Below, piece after piece: positions 7,426-15,355 of a DNA stretch of 57,197 nucleotides. Source of the stretch: an uncultured Ruminococcus sp. GTDB taxonomy: Bacteria > Bacillota > Clostridia > Oscillospirales > Acutalibacteraceae. The translations under genes were made by a program, and so were the position numbers. The notes under the pieces are model-generated. The model searched no databases. It was given only the letters and a program-made list of their open reading frames with translations, and had not been told where the DNA came from. The number at the start of each line of letters is the position of its first letter. Position 1 is the first letter of the stretch. The stretch spans positions 1-57,197 of the forward strand of contig CACYFH010000006.1 in the NCBI GenBank assembly GCA_902773635.1. The letters run 5' to 3'.

Positions 7426-8829
7426 TTATTTCCCGACACAGAAATTGTGGAACACCCTGTCCACCACCTCGTCGGTCACGTTCTCGCCGGTCAGCTCCGC
7501 GATATATCCTACCGCTTCCTCTATGAGCACGGTAACAGCGTCCAGCGTCTCCCATATGCTCAGAGCCTTAACAGCTTCGTCTATCACAGTCTTTGTTTTA
7601 TCCGTCAAACTGCGCTGGCGCTCGTTATAGCTGATCACATCGCTTGCATAGCTGAAATCTCTGCCTAAAAAATATCTCCCTAAAACGTATTCTATATTAT
7701 TCTTGACCCGATCGCCCTCATTTTTCAGCGAGGTACAAATGGCCGTGATCACATTTTTATCCGGATATTTTTCTCTCAAGCCGTCGTAGTCATCCATATT
7801 GCTCCCTGTACAACGATCCGATTTGTTATTGATAAAATAGACCGGAATGTCGGACGGTATCATTTTGTAGATATGTTCGTCATCTGCGCTGAGCGGAACG
7901 GATAGATCAACGATAAAAACAACGAACTGAGCCGTCTCCAGCTTCTTCTGCGCGCGCTCCACGCCGATCTTTTCGACCGTATCGTCCGTGTCGTGGATCC
8001 CCGCGGTGTCGATCAGATTCAGCCTGAAATCACCGAGCTGTATCTGTTCCTCCACTGTATCACGGGTGGTTCCGGGAACATCCGTGACGATACTCCTGTC
8101 GTGTCCCGACAAAAGATTCATCAAGGTGCTTTTTCCGACATTCGGCCGACCGACGATCACGGTGTTGATGCCGTTATTCATCAGCTTACCGGCGTCATAC
8201 TTTCTCAGGAGCTCACGGAGTTGATATGACGCATTGATCAAGGAATTTTTCAGATGCTCCGGCTCTATCGCAGGGATATCCTCCTCCGGATAGTCCGCCC
8301 ACGCATTCAGGTGCGCCGCAAGGTTCATCAGCTCCGCCTTGATCTCATTGACCTGCTTTGAAATATAACCTTCCTTCACCGAAAGCGCCGCCTGCGCCTC
8401 ACCGCTGGATTTTGCAGAGATCAGGTTCATGACGGATTCCGCTTCGATCAGATCCATTTTCCCATTGAGAAATGCGCGTTTTGTGAATTCTCCCGGCTGA
8501 GCAAGCGTCGCGCCTGCATCCAGCACCGCACGCAGCGTATCGCGTGTCACGGCAATACCTCCGTGACAGGAAAGCTCGACAATATCCTCTCCCGTATAGC
8601 TTCTCGGCGCACGGAAAACTGTCGCAATACATTCATCTATCGCACGTTTGTTTGATATAACCTTGCCCAGCGCACAGGTATAGCCGCTCATTTCACTGAG
8701 CTTTTTCCCGGAAACAGATCGAAATACCTTCTCCCCTATCCCTATTGCGTCGGAGCCCGAGATGCGGATCACGGAGATACCCGCCTCGGTCAAGCCGCTG
8801 GAGATCGCGGCGATCGTAGAATTTATCAT
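7426..8829 (-). CDS. mnmE: tRNA modification GTPase MnmE (TrmE)
   Basis: K+-activated GTPase that works with MnmG on U34 of tRNA. It has 467 residues. An N-terminal tetrahydrofolate-binding domain (about 1-118) is followed by a helical domain, then an inserted G domain with GRPNVGKST near 228 and the DVPGTTRDTVEE switch. The C-terminus ends FCVGK, carrying the conserved catalytic cysteine (usual form FC[IV]GK). A hairpin followed by T residues sits just upstream, between jag and mnmE, and may reduce read-through. Confidence 0.97.
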   Translation of the reverse strand: MINSTIAAISSGLTEAGISVIRISGSDAIGIGEKVFRSVSGKKLSEMSGYTCALGKVISNKRAIDECIATVFRAPRSYTGEDIVELSCHGGIAVTRDTLRAVLDAGATLAQPGEFTKRAFLNGKMDLIEAESVMNLISAKSSGEAQAALSVKEGYISKQVNEIKAELMNLAAHLNAWADYPEEDIPAIEPEHLKNSLINASYQLRELLRKYDAGKLMNNGINTVIVGRPNVGKSTLMNLLSGHDRSIVTDVPGTTRDTVEEQIQLGDFRLNLIDTAGIHDTDDTVEKIGVERAQKKLETAQFVVFIVDLSVPLSADDEHIYKMIPSDIPVYFINNKSDRCTGSNMDDYDGLREKYPDKNVITAICTSLKNEGDRVKNNIEYVLGRYFLGRDFSYASDVISYNERQRSLTDKTKTVIDEAVKALSIWETLDAVTVLIEEAVGYIAELTGENVTDEVVDRVFHNFCVGK

Positions 8830-8852
8830 AAAAAAAGTTCCTTTAAAATGAA

Positions 8853-8876
8853 AAGCGGACGGAGAACCGCCCGCTT
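8853..8876 (-). terminator. Intrinsic terminator or attenuator between jag and mnmE
   Basis: On the minus strand, AAGCGGGCGG-TTCT-CCGTCCGCTT (10 bp with one G-T pair) is followed by TTCATTTT. It lies 47 bases after the jag stop and 24 bases before the mnmE start, so it probably partly separates the rpmH-jag unit from mnmE-mnmG-rsmG. Confidence 0.75.
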
Positions 8877-8923
8877 AATCTGAACATGTTAGAATGATCG
8901 CAGGCATCAGCCTTGCAATGATT

Positions 8924-9805
8924 TTATTTGTCGATCCTGCCGTAGAGACCGTGCGCGCCGCCCTCGTTGAGGGGCTTGCGGTCGGGATTCGGAGCGGGAT
9001 TGGACTGCTTCGGCTTCTGGGAGCGTCTGCCGTTGTAGCCGCCTCTTCTGCCGCCTCTGCCGCCGCGGTTGAAGTCCTTTCTCTTGCCGTCGGGACCGAT
9101 GACAACGTGACGGTTCATGTTCTCGCCCTCGCTCCAGGAGGTCGCTCCGTCGATCTTCTGAACAGCCGTGTGGATGATGCGGCGCTCATACGGATTCATC
9201 GGCTCGAGCGAGCTCTTTCTGCCGGTTTTCGCCGCTTTGATCGCCAGCCTGCGGCCGAGCGACTCCAGCGTCTTTTCACGCTTCTCGCGATAGTCGCCGG
9301 TGTTGATGACGACTCTCTTGTAGGAGTTGTCCACGCGATTTGCGGCAAGATACGCCAGATACTGCATCGCGTCCATCGTCTCGCCTCTGCGGCCGATGAT
9401 GTAACCCACGTCCTCACCCTCGATGTCGATGGTCAGAACGCCGTCCTCCTCGGTAGTGGTGATGGTGATATCCTTCAAATCCATATTCAGGATGATATTT
9501 CTGATGAGATTCTCGGCTGCCTGAGCGGCTGACTTGTTCGGCTTCTTCTTTTCTTCCTTCACCTGAGCAGTCGCGGTTACGGTCGCCTTAACCGGAGCTT
9601 TGATGACTTCCTCATCATCATCGCTCTTGATGGTTACCTTGACGCTTGCGGGACGTCCGCCGAAGAGACCGAATACCTTCTTCGCGGGTAATTCCAATAT
9701 TTCGAATTCAATATTGTCGTCATAGGTTTCAACGCCGAGTTCCTTACAGGCGGCTTCCTTCGCTTCTTCTACGGTCGCGCCTGTACCGATAGCTTCTCTT
9801 AACAT
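8924..9805 (-). CDS. khpB: RNA-binding protein Jag / KhpB (SpoIIIJ-associated)
   Basis: Jag/KhpB/EloR-type RNA-binding protein linked to cell elongation and sRNA binding in Gram-positives. It has 293 residues. The Jag-N domain (1-50) contains KKVFGLFGGRPASVKV, then a charged linker, a KH domain with GRRGETMDAMQYLA (about 155-170) and an R3H domain with LEPMNPYERRIIHTAVQ (about 225-242). The C-terminus is rich in Gly, Arg and Asn (GGRGGRRGGYNGRR), an RGG-like tail that the shorter Bacillus form lacks. It sits immediately downstream of yidC, the usual arrangement. Confidence 0.95.
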   Translation of the reverse strand: MLREAIGTGATVEEAKEAACKELGVETYDDNIEFEILELPAKKVFGLFGGRPASVKVTIKSDDDEEVIKAPVKATVTATAQVKEEKKKPNKSAAQAAENLIRNIILNMDLKDITITTTEEDGVLTIDIEGEDVGYIIGRRGETMDAMQYLAYLAANRVDNSYKRVVINTGDYREKREKTLESLGRRLAIKAAKTGRKSSLEPMNPYERRIIHTAVQKIDGATSWSEGENMNRHVVIGPDGKRKDFNRGGRGGRRGGYNGRRSQKPKQSNPAPNPDRKPLNEGGAHGLYGRIDK

Positions 9806-9835
9806 TGTAACGCCTTTCTTACTATACGATGTGGA

Positions 9836-10807
9836 TTATTTTTTCTTTTTGTTGCCGGTCTGCTGCGGTTGCGGTAGCGATACCGGCTGATAATCATACT
9901 TGACTTTTGCTTCTTTTAGCTCCATCAAAGCGACGTGCTGCGCTTCCTGCTGTGCGATCATGTGAGCCGGCGAGAAGAATTTGTTGATCAGTAAGGTCTG
10001 GATGAATCCGAAGATCGTGGACCATACCCAGTAGAAGCCTACTGCGCCGGGAACGATATAGGAGATGTATACGGTGATCAGCGGAAGGACATAGAGCATG
10101 TACTTCATACAGCCCTGCTGGTTCTGCATATTGCCCTGGATCCTCATGGTGATGATCTGAGAGCCTAAGGAGGTGACGAGACAGAGGATCGGGATGATGA
10201 TGATCGCGTTCGTAAAGCCCGTATCCTTCGGGATGGACAGAAGATCAAGACCCAGGAAGTTGAAGCCGTTCGCCATATTCTGGATATTGGTGATTTCCGT
10301 CTGCGGGAGGCCGTGCTGGATCAGCGTGTTGACGCTGTCAGGGCTCGTGAAGAGCTTGAGCACGTTCATCTCGGAATAAATGTTATTCTGCGTCATATAC
10401 ACGCCGGGGATCATATTGATCTGACCGAGTGCCTGAGAGGAAAGGTGCAGAACGTTTGAGAGCGGTCTGACGACCGAGTAGTAGATTCCCAGCATGATGA
10501 ACATGGGGAAGAGGGAGGTCGCACAGCCCGACATCGGGGAGACTCCTTCCTTTTCATAGAGCTTCTGGATCTCTTCGTTCTGCTTTGCCTTATTGTTGGC
10601 GTATTTCTCTCTGATTTCCTTCTGTTTCGCCTGCAGCGAGGCGTTCGCCGCCATGCTTCTCTGCTGCTTGATGGAAGAAGGGAAGAGGATACCCCTGAAA
10701 ATCAGGGTGAATACGATGATAGCGATGCCGAAATTCTGGAAGACCCAGAACACCGCCCACAGGATGTAGCCGAAGATGCTACCGATAAAATTAAATACTG
10801 TAAACAT
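9836..10807 (-). CDS. yidC: Membrane protein insertase YidC/OxaA (SpoIIIJ family)
   Basis: Oxa1/YidC/Alb3 insertase for membrane proteins, acting alone or with SecYEG. Starting at MFTVFNFIG it has 323 residues. A longer GTG-initiated frame would run back through yidD coding sequence and is rejected; AAAGG lies 8 bases before the chosen ATG. The first segment (about 5-30) is hydrophobic without a lipobox, unlike Bacillus SpoIIIJ. A cytoplasmic charged hairpin (KQKEIREKYANNKAKQNEEIQKLYEKEG) precedes SGCATSLFPMFIMLG, followed by further membrane segments. The C-terminus is basic (GNKKKK). Confidence 0.95.
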   Translation of the reverse strand: MFTVFNFIGSIFGYILWAVFWVFQNFGIAIIVFTLIFRGILFPSSIKQQRSMAANASLQAKQKEIREKYANNKAKQNEEIQKLYEKEGVSPMSGCATSLFPMFIMLGIYYSVVRPLSNVLHLSSQALGQINMIPGVYMTQNNIYSEMNVLKLFTSPDSVNTLIQHGLPQTEITNIQNMANGFNFLGLDLLSIPKDTGFTNAIIIIPILCLVTSLGSQIITMRIQGNMQNQQGCMKYMLYVLPLITVYISYIVPGAVGFYWVWSTIFGFIQTLLINKFFSPAHMIAQQEAQHVALMELKEAKVKYDYQPVSLPQPQQTGNKKKK

Positions 10808-10836
10808 ACTGTAGAGCCTTTCTGCAGTTGTACAGG

Positions 10837-11064
10837 CTAGAGCCTGTGCTTCTTTTCCGGAACGGGGTCGTAACCGCCCTTTGACCACGGATTACAGCGC
10901 ATGATGCGCCAAGCTCCCATCGCCGTGCCCTTGAAAGCGCCGAACCGCTCGATCGCCTCATAGGTGTAGTGGGAACAGGTGGGATAGTACTTGCACTTGG
11001 GTCTGGTGTGCGGAGAGATGGCAGTCTGATAAAATCTAATGAGCTTCAAAAACAGCTTTTTCAT
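10837..11064 (-). CDS. yidD: Membrane protein insertion efficiency factor YidD
   Basis: Small (75 residues) YidD-family protein that assists YidC. The conserved core is FYQTAISP, a C-rich [15 protein letters not shown] and [18 protein letters not shown]. It overlaps the end of rnpA by 4 bases and lies 29 bases before yidC, the standard rnpA-yidD-yidC order. Confidence 0.96.
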   Translation of the reverse strand: MKKLFLKLIRFYQTAISPHTRPKCKYYPTCSHYTYEAIERFGAFKGTAMGAWRIMRCNPWSKGGYDPVPEKKHRL

Positions 11065-11399
11065 GATGTTTCGATGATTCCGAGCATTTTCAGATGCTCG
11101 CGCATAGCCTTTTCGACCTCCTGGCTTTTGACGTAAGCCGTGCGGGTCCTGGCGACAAAAATCAGATCATACGGAGCGGACTGATCTGCTCCCGTGTTGT
11201 AAAATGCCGCGCGGATCACGCGGCGGCAGCGACTGCGGTTGACTGCCTTGCCGACCTTTTTTGAGGTGGTGATGCCAATTCTAAGGTTATTGTGTTTATT
11301 TTTGAGCGCATAGGTAACGAGAACGGGGGAGACGAACGACCTTCCTCTGCGGTAAAGCCGCTGAAAATCCCTGTTTTCTTTAATCGTCGTTATCTTCAT
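11061..11399 (-). CDS. rnpA: Ribonuclease P protein component
   Basis: Basic protein subunit of RNase P, which matures tRNA 5' ends. It has 112 residues and carries the family signature [13 protein letters not shown] and the [13 protein letters not shown] strand-helix. It is downstream of rpmH across a hairpin at 11461-11476, the classical arrangement. No RNase P RNA gene is visible in the window. Confidence 0.96.
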   Translation of the reverse strand: MKITTIKENRDFQRLYRRGRSFVSPVLVTYALKNKHNNLRIGITTSKKVGKAVNRSRCRRVIRAAFYNTGADQSAPYDLIFVARTRTAYVKSQEVEKAMREHLKMLGIIETS

Positions 11400-11460
11400 T
11401 CAACCACCGTAGGTACATAAAATGAGAGAAAACAGAAAATCCTGTAAATGAAAAGAAAGA

Positions 11461-11476
11461 CCACTGCCTGCAGTGG
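11461..11476 (-). terminator. Hairpin with T-rich tail between rpmH and rnpA
   Basis: The minus strand reads CCACTG-CAGG-CAGTGG followed by TCTTTCTTTTC. It is only 17 bases beyond the rpmH stop. It probably acts as a partial terminator that makes rpmH mRNA more abundant than rnpA mRNA, as known for this locus in other bacteria. Confidence 0.65.
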
Positions 11477-11492
11477 CCTTATAAGACGGATA

Positions 11493-11627
11493 TCAGTAGG
11501 ATAACTGCTTTCTGCCCTTGGCTCTTCTTCTGGCGAGAACCTTGCGGCCGTTCTTGGTAGACATTCTCTTTCTGAAGCCGTGCTCTTTCTTGCGATGGAT
11601 CTTTTTGGGCTGATAAGTTCTGAGCAT
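11493..11627 (-). CDS. rpmH: 50S ribosomal protein L34
   Basis: A 44-residue, very basic ribosomal protein beginning [17 protein letters not shown] and ending KGRKQLSY. Length and sequence match bacterial L34 throughout. GGAGGAG lies 7 bases before the ATG, and a near-consensus promoter is at 11669-11697. It is the first gene of the leftward origin cluster. An overlapping 77-codon frame in the same region is a shadow. Confidence 0.97.
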   Translation of the reverse strand: MLRTYQPKKIHRKKEHGFRKRMSTKNGRKVLARRRAKGRKQLSY

Positions 11628-11668
11628 TTACTACTCCTCCTTTCGGGTACATAACCTTACAAATTAGC

Positions 11669-11697
11669 ATTATAACGTAATTTTTCCATTTCGTCAA
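11669..11697 (-). promoter_or_regulatory. rpmH promoter
   Basis: On the minus strand, TTGACG (11692-11697), a 17-base spacer and TATAAT (11669-11674) lie about 42 bases before the rpmH start. This is a strong sigma-A-type promoter, back to back with the dnaA promoter about 180 bases away. Confidence 0.85.
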
Positions 11698-11877
11698 TAT
11701 AAATTTTCGCATATTATCAGCTTTTTTTCGGGTTTTATTGCGTTATATTTTTAACCACCACAACATCTTGTGGACGCCCATTTTATATACACAATTCAGA
11801 AAGTCCGTCTGTCAACCTGCACATTATTAATGATATATATAATACTTATATATGTAAGCTTTTTTCAACATTTTCAG

Positions 11878-11906
11878 TTGCTTTTATATGGAAAATTTGA
11901 TATAAT
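11878..11906 (+). promoter_or_regulatory. dnaA promoter
   Basis: TTGCTT (11878-11883), 17-base spacer, TATAAT (11901-11906), about 50 bases before the dnaA start. The space from 11700 to 11877 is AT-rich and contains a CATCTTGTGGACG stretch that partly matches a DnaA box, a possible autoregulatory site (weak). Confidence 0.8.
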
Positions 11907-11956
11907 GGAGTGTAATTATGGACAGGTATATTATTTTATCTGAATAAGGGGTATAT

Positions 11957-13279
11957 ATGGATAATTTTAAAGAAGGCTGGGGTATCCTTTGCAACTACCT
12001 CAGAGAGGAAAAGAAAATCGCCGACGTCGCCTACAAGACGTGGATCTCCCGCATCGAGCCGGTCGGCATTGATTTTGAGAAGGGCGTCATCACCCTGATG
12101 GTGCCGAACGAATTTCACCGCCAGACGCTGATCAAGGGCTATCTTCCGAAGCTCGAGGAAGCGTACGAGGCTGTTTTCGGGACGAGCTTTGAGACCATCT
12201 TCCTGATTCCGGAGGAAAAGGAGAATGAGAAGCTCCTCGGCGACGAGACCTCCGCCGACGCGGGCTATGAATTCACCTTTGAGACCTTTATTATCGGTTC
12301 GTCCAACAAATTCGCTCACGCGGCTTCCATGGCGGTAGCCCAGAATCCCGCCGCCGCCTATAACCCGCTGTTCCTCTACGGCAACTCGGGACTCGGCAAG
12401 ACCCATCTGCTCTACGCGATCGGCAACGAGATCCGCAAGTCCCATCCCGACTACAGGGTCATCTACATCAAGGGCGAGGATTTTGCCAACGAGATCATCC
12501 AGTCCATCATGAACAAGACCACCGCCCAATTCCGCCAGAAATACCGCCAGGCGGACGTGCTCTTGGTCGACGACGTCCAGTTCATCGGCGGCAAGGAGAG
12601 CACCCAGGAGGAATTCTTCCACACCTTCGACGCCCTTCACGACGCGAAGAAGCAGATCGTCCTCAGCTCCGACCGTCCTCCCAAGGAGATCAAGGTTCTG
12701 ACCGACCGTCTGCGCGGCCGCTTTGAGATGGGGCTTCTCGCCGATATCCAAGCGCCGGATTTTGAGACCCGCATGGCGATCATCAAGCGCAAGGCGGAGA
12801 TCACCGGCCTTGAGATTAACGACGATCTCTGCGAGTATATCGCCAACAAATTAAAGACCAATATCCGCCAGCTCGAGGGCGTCGTCAAAAAACTCCTTGC
12901 AAAGTACAATCTCACCAAGGAGAAGCCCAACCTCAGCATCGTCAACGAGGCGATCTCCGAGATTCTCAACGATGACACGCCGCCGGAGCTGACCGTCGAG
13001 AAGATCGTCGACGAGGTCTGCCGCACCTACGGCGTGAACAGCGACGACCTCCGCTCCCAGAAATCCCGCCGCGCCAATATCAACAAGCCGCGCCAGATCG
13101 CGATCTACATCGTCCGTGAGCTGACCACCCTCTCGATGGAGAACATCGGCAAGGAATTCGGCAACCGCCACTATTCCACCATCGTCTACACCGTCCAGCA
13201 GGTGGAAAAGGATATCAAGAACGATCCCTTCCTCCGTGAAACGGTCGAGGACATCATCAAAAACATCCGCGAACGGTGA
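11957..13279 (+). CDS. dnaA: Chromosomal replication initiator protein DnaA
   Basis: AAA+ initiator that binds DnaA boxes and opens oriC. It has 440 residues. Domain I is about 1-85; the linker is short. Domain III has Walker A GNSGLGKTH (142-150) and Walker B VLLVDDVQF. Domain IV (about 340-440) binds DNA. The recognition-helix region reads FGNRHYST (401-408), where the widespread form is FGGRDHTT: three positions that contact bases in E. coli DnaA (Asp433, His434, Thr435) are His, Tyr and Ser. AAGGGG precedes the ATG. oriC elements lie downstream, before dnaN. Confidence 0.98.
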   Translation: MDNFKEGWGILCNYLREEKKIADVAYKTWISRIEPVGIDFEKGVITLMVPNEFHRQTLIKGYLPKLEEAYEAVFGTSFETIFLIPEEKENEKLLGDETSADAGYEFTFETFIIGSSNKFAHAASMAVAQNPAAAYNPLFLYGNSGLGKTHLLYAIGNEIRKSHPDYRVIYIKGEDFANEIIQSIMNKTTAQFRQKYRQADVLLVDDVQFIGGKESTQEEFFHTFDALHDAKKQIVLSSDRPPKEIKVLTDRLRGRFEMGLLADIQAPDFETRMAIIKRKAEITGLEINDDLCEYIANKLKTNIRQLEGVVKKLLAKYNLTKEKPNLSIVNEAISEILNDDTPPELTVEKIVDEVCRTYGVNSDDLRSQKSRRANINKPRQIAIYIVRELTTLSMENIGKEFGNRHYSTIVYTVQQVEKDIKNDPFLRETVEDIIKNIRER

Positions 13280-13414
13280 CACGCGGACGCGCGCGTCTTT
13301 GTTCCGCCTTTTACAAAGAACATGATTTCTCTGCGCTCGTTCAACGGCGGGTCAAAAGTATATAAGGCGTATATGAAAAGAATGTATAAAAAAGTCACGA
13401 TTTTATTATAATCC

Positions 13415-13558
13415 GTCATTGCGAGGGGCTTTAGCCCCGTGGCAATCTCAACCGATTATATTATAGTCATTGCGAAGGGCTTTAGCCCCGCGGCAATCTC
13501 AACCGATTATATTATAGTCATTGCGAAGGGCTTTAGCCCTGTGGCAATCTCAACCGAT
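13415..13558. repeat. Three tandem copies of a 51-bp GTCATTGC...GGCAATC element
   Basis: Copies start at 13415, 13466 and 13517 with period 51, and differ by only a few bases. Each contains a hairpin (GGGCT-TTA-AGCCC inside TTGC...GCAA) followed by CTCAACCGATTATATTATA. A single related element is at 15055-15089 and a longer relative at 51102-51174. The array sits between the dnaA stop and the DnaA boxes. Because 51 is a multiple of 3 it keeps a reading frame open at 13439-13753, which is not a real gene. Confidence 0.9.
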
Positions 13559-13639
13559 AAAAAACATCAAAAATACCCACCCAAACATAATAATTTCCGG
13601 TGGAAACATGAAAGCCCACAACAAAAATTTTTAACACCA

Positions 13640-13866
13640 CCGTTTATCAACAATTCAATCCACATTCACCTCACACCGTTCCACATGATGTGGAAAAGTC
13701 TCCCCTCCATTCCACTCCCAACCGACTTTTCCATATTTCTCCGAAAAAACTAAATCCCGCCAACGTAGATTTTATCGAACCTTTTCATCTTATTGACAAT
13801 TCCACTCCCCCTACTACTATTACTACAATATAAATAACATATCATATCATATCATTTCATTTCATT
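13640..13866 (+). other. oriC: DnaA boxes, GC tract, DnaA-trios and AT-rich unwinding element
   Basis: Degenerate matches to TTATCCACA: TTATCAACA (13644-13652), CAATCCACA (13656-13664), TTTTCCACA on the minus strand (13689-13697) and TTATTGACA (13790-13798). The last is followed by a GC-rich tract CCACTCCCC (13802-13810), then five trinucleotides CTA CTA CTA TTA CTA (13811-13825). After these comes AT-rich DNA with ATATC/TTTCATT repeats to 13866. This order matches the basal unwinding system defined in Bacillus subtilis (DnaA box, GC-rich, DnaA-trio). A perfect palindrome TTCCACATGATGTGGAA lies at 13679-13695. Gene orientation diverges from this region. Confidence 0.88.
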
Positions 13867-13900
13867 AACCAACAACCAGTAACCAGTAACCAGCAACCAG
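13867..13900. repeat. Short CCAGTAA heptamer array upstream of dnaN
   Basis: AACCAACAACCAGTAACCAG-like 7-base units run up to the dnaN ribosome binding site (AAAGAGG). They belong to the same family as 15091-15130 and the end of 26155-26259. Confidence 0.75.
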
Positions 13901-13914
13901 AAAAGAGGTAAACC

Positions 13915-15012
13915 ATGAGATTCAGAGCTTTAAGAACCGATCTTTCATCCGCAGTCTCCAACGTATCCCGCGCCGTCTCCGCAAAAGCCACCATCCCCGC
14001 GCTCGAGGGCGTCCTGATCAAGGCATACAACGGCAGTCTGGAGATCTCCGGCTACGACCTCGAGATCGGCATCGTCACCTCCATCGAAGCAACCGTCATG
14101 GAAGAGGGCGAGATCGTCGTCTCCGCCAGACTGTTCAACGATATCATCCGCAAGCTGCCCGAGGAGATCGTCAGCATCGAGACCGACGACAGAATGATCA
14201 CCTACATCCATTCCGGCGCCGCGGATTACCAGATCGTCGGCATCAATTCCGCCGAGTACCCCGAGCTTCCCAACGTAGAAGAGAAGTGTGCCATGACCGT
14301 CAACGCCGAAATCTTCAAAAACATGATCCGCCAGACGGTTTTCGCCACCTCCGATAACATGGCGAAGCCCATCTACACCGGCTCCCTCTTTGAAATCAAG
14401 GACGGCTTGTTTAAAATCGTCGCCGTCGACGGCTTTCGCATGGCGATCCGCGAGGAGAACGTCGACAGCGATATCGAAGCGAAGTTCGTCGTACCCGCCA
14501 AGACCCAGAACGAGATCTTAAAGCTGATCACCGATAACAAAAAGGACGTTTCCATGATCGTCGGTCAGCGCCACATCACCTTCAAGATTGAGAACTACAG
14601 CATCGTCTCCCGCCTCTTGGAGGGCAACTTCCTCGATTACAAAATGCCGCCGTCCGCCGCGACACAGTTCGTCATCAGCACCCGCGTCCTCGCGTCCTCA
14701 GTCGAGAGAATGGCGCTCCTGACCAGCGAGAAGATCCAGTCACCCGTCCGCTGCTCCATCTCCGCCGATGAGATCAAGCTCTCCTGCTCCACCTCCGTCG
14801 GCAGAGCGAACGACATGATCCCCGCCTCCGTAACCGGCAGCGACGTCGAGATCGGCTTCAACAACCGCTATCTGCTCGACGCCTTGAAGAACGCCGACAC
14901 CGACGAGGTACGCGTCCTGCTCAACGGCAGTCTCCAGCCCATGATCATCCGACCCGTCAGCGGCCGGAGTTTCACCTTCCTCGTCGTTCCCATGCGCCTC
15001 GCCGCAGAATAA
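13915..15012 (+). CDS. dnaN: DNA polymerase III subunit beta (sliding clamp)
   Basis: Ring-shaped processivity clamp for the replicative polymerase. It has 365 residues with the three clamp domains. The C-terminus reads FLVVPMRLAAE, close to the conserved PMR(L) ending that lines the partner-binding pocket. AAGAGG lies 7 bases before the ATG. It is first in the rightward replication operon with yaaA, recF, remB and gyrase. Confidence 0.97.
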   Translation: MRFRALRTDLSSAVSNVSRAVSAKATIPALEGVLIKAYNGSLEISGYDLEIGIVTSIEATVMEEGEIVVSARLFNDIIRKLPEEIVSIETDDRMITYIHSGAADYQIVGINSAEYPELPNVEEKCAMTVNAEIFKNMIRQTVFATSDNMAKPIYTGSLFEIKDGLFKIVAVDGFRMAIREENVDSDIEAKFVVPAKTQNEILKLITDNKKDVSMIVGQRHITFKIENYSIVSRLLEGNFLDYKMPPSAATQFVISTRVLASSVERMALLTSEKIQSPVRCSISADEIKLSCSTSVGRANDMIPASVTGSDVEIGFNNRYLLDALKNADTDEVRVLLNGSLQPMIIRPVSGRSFTFLVVPMRLAAE

Positions 15013-15016
15013 GGGC

Positions 15017-15048
15017 ACGGGCATGCATGCCGTTATATATTTTTTAAG
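15017..15048 (+). terminator. Possible weak terminator after dnaN
   Basis: GGCATGCATGCC can form a short stem, followed within a few bases by TATATATTTTTTAAG. The stem is only 4-5 bp, so termination would be partial; dnaN and yaaA may still be co-transcribed. Confidence 0.4.
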
Positions 15049-15054
15049 ATAGTC

Positions 15055-15130
15055 ATTGCGAAGCCCCTTTAGGGGCTGTGGCAATCTCAACCAGTAACCA
15101 GTAACCAGTAACCAGCAACTAATAACAACC
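15055..15130. repeat. GTCATTGC element fused to a CCAGTAA heptamer array
   Basis: One copy of the GTCATTGCGA...GGCAATCTCAACC hairpin element (15052-15089; related to the triple at 13415-13558) runs directly into about 40 bases of CCAGTAA/CCAGCAA units. These stop at the yaaA start. The junction shows that two repeat classes occur as neighbours. Confidence 0.75.
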
Positions 15131-15355
15131 ATGAATCAAATCAAAATCAATGAAGAATTCATCCGACTGGACAATCTCATGAAGTTCTCCGGCATGTGCA
15201 ATTCCGGCGGCAGAGCAAAGTTCCTGATCCAGGGCGGCGAGGTCAGCTTAAACGGCGAGACCTGCACCATGAGAGGAAAGAAGATTCGTCCCGGCGACGT
15301 CGTAGCCTACAACGGCATAGAAGTAGAAGTCATCGCAGAAGAGGAACACGCTTGA
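15131..15355 (+). CDS. yaaA: S4-domain RNA-binding protein YaaA
   Basis: A 74-residue protein with a single S4 RNA-binding fold, including GGEVSLNGETCTMRGKKIRPGD. This family is always found between dnaN and recF in Firmicutes and is linked to ribosome assembly. Its stop overlaps the recF TTG start (TTGA). There is no obvious Shine-Dalgarno sequence before the ATG, because the repeat array extends to it. Confidence 0.93.
   Translation: MNQIKINEEFIRLDNLMKFSGMCNSGGRAKFLIQGGEVSLNGETCTMRGKKIRPGDVVAYNGIEVEVIAEEEHA

Noticed and set aside
11479..11712. 77-codon minus-strand frame over rpmH
   Set aside because: It is a different frame from the perfect L34 sequence and runs through the rpmH promoter.
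13439..13753. Open frame of 104 codons over the 51-bp repeats
   Set aside because: It is open only because the repeat period is a multiple of 3; the product is repetitive (AKGFSP...AISTDYIIV), lacks a ribosome site and overlaps the origin elements.
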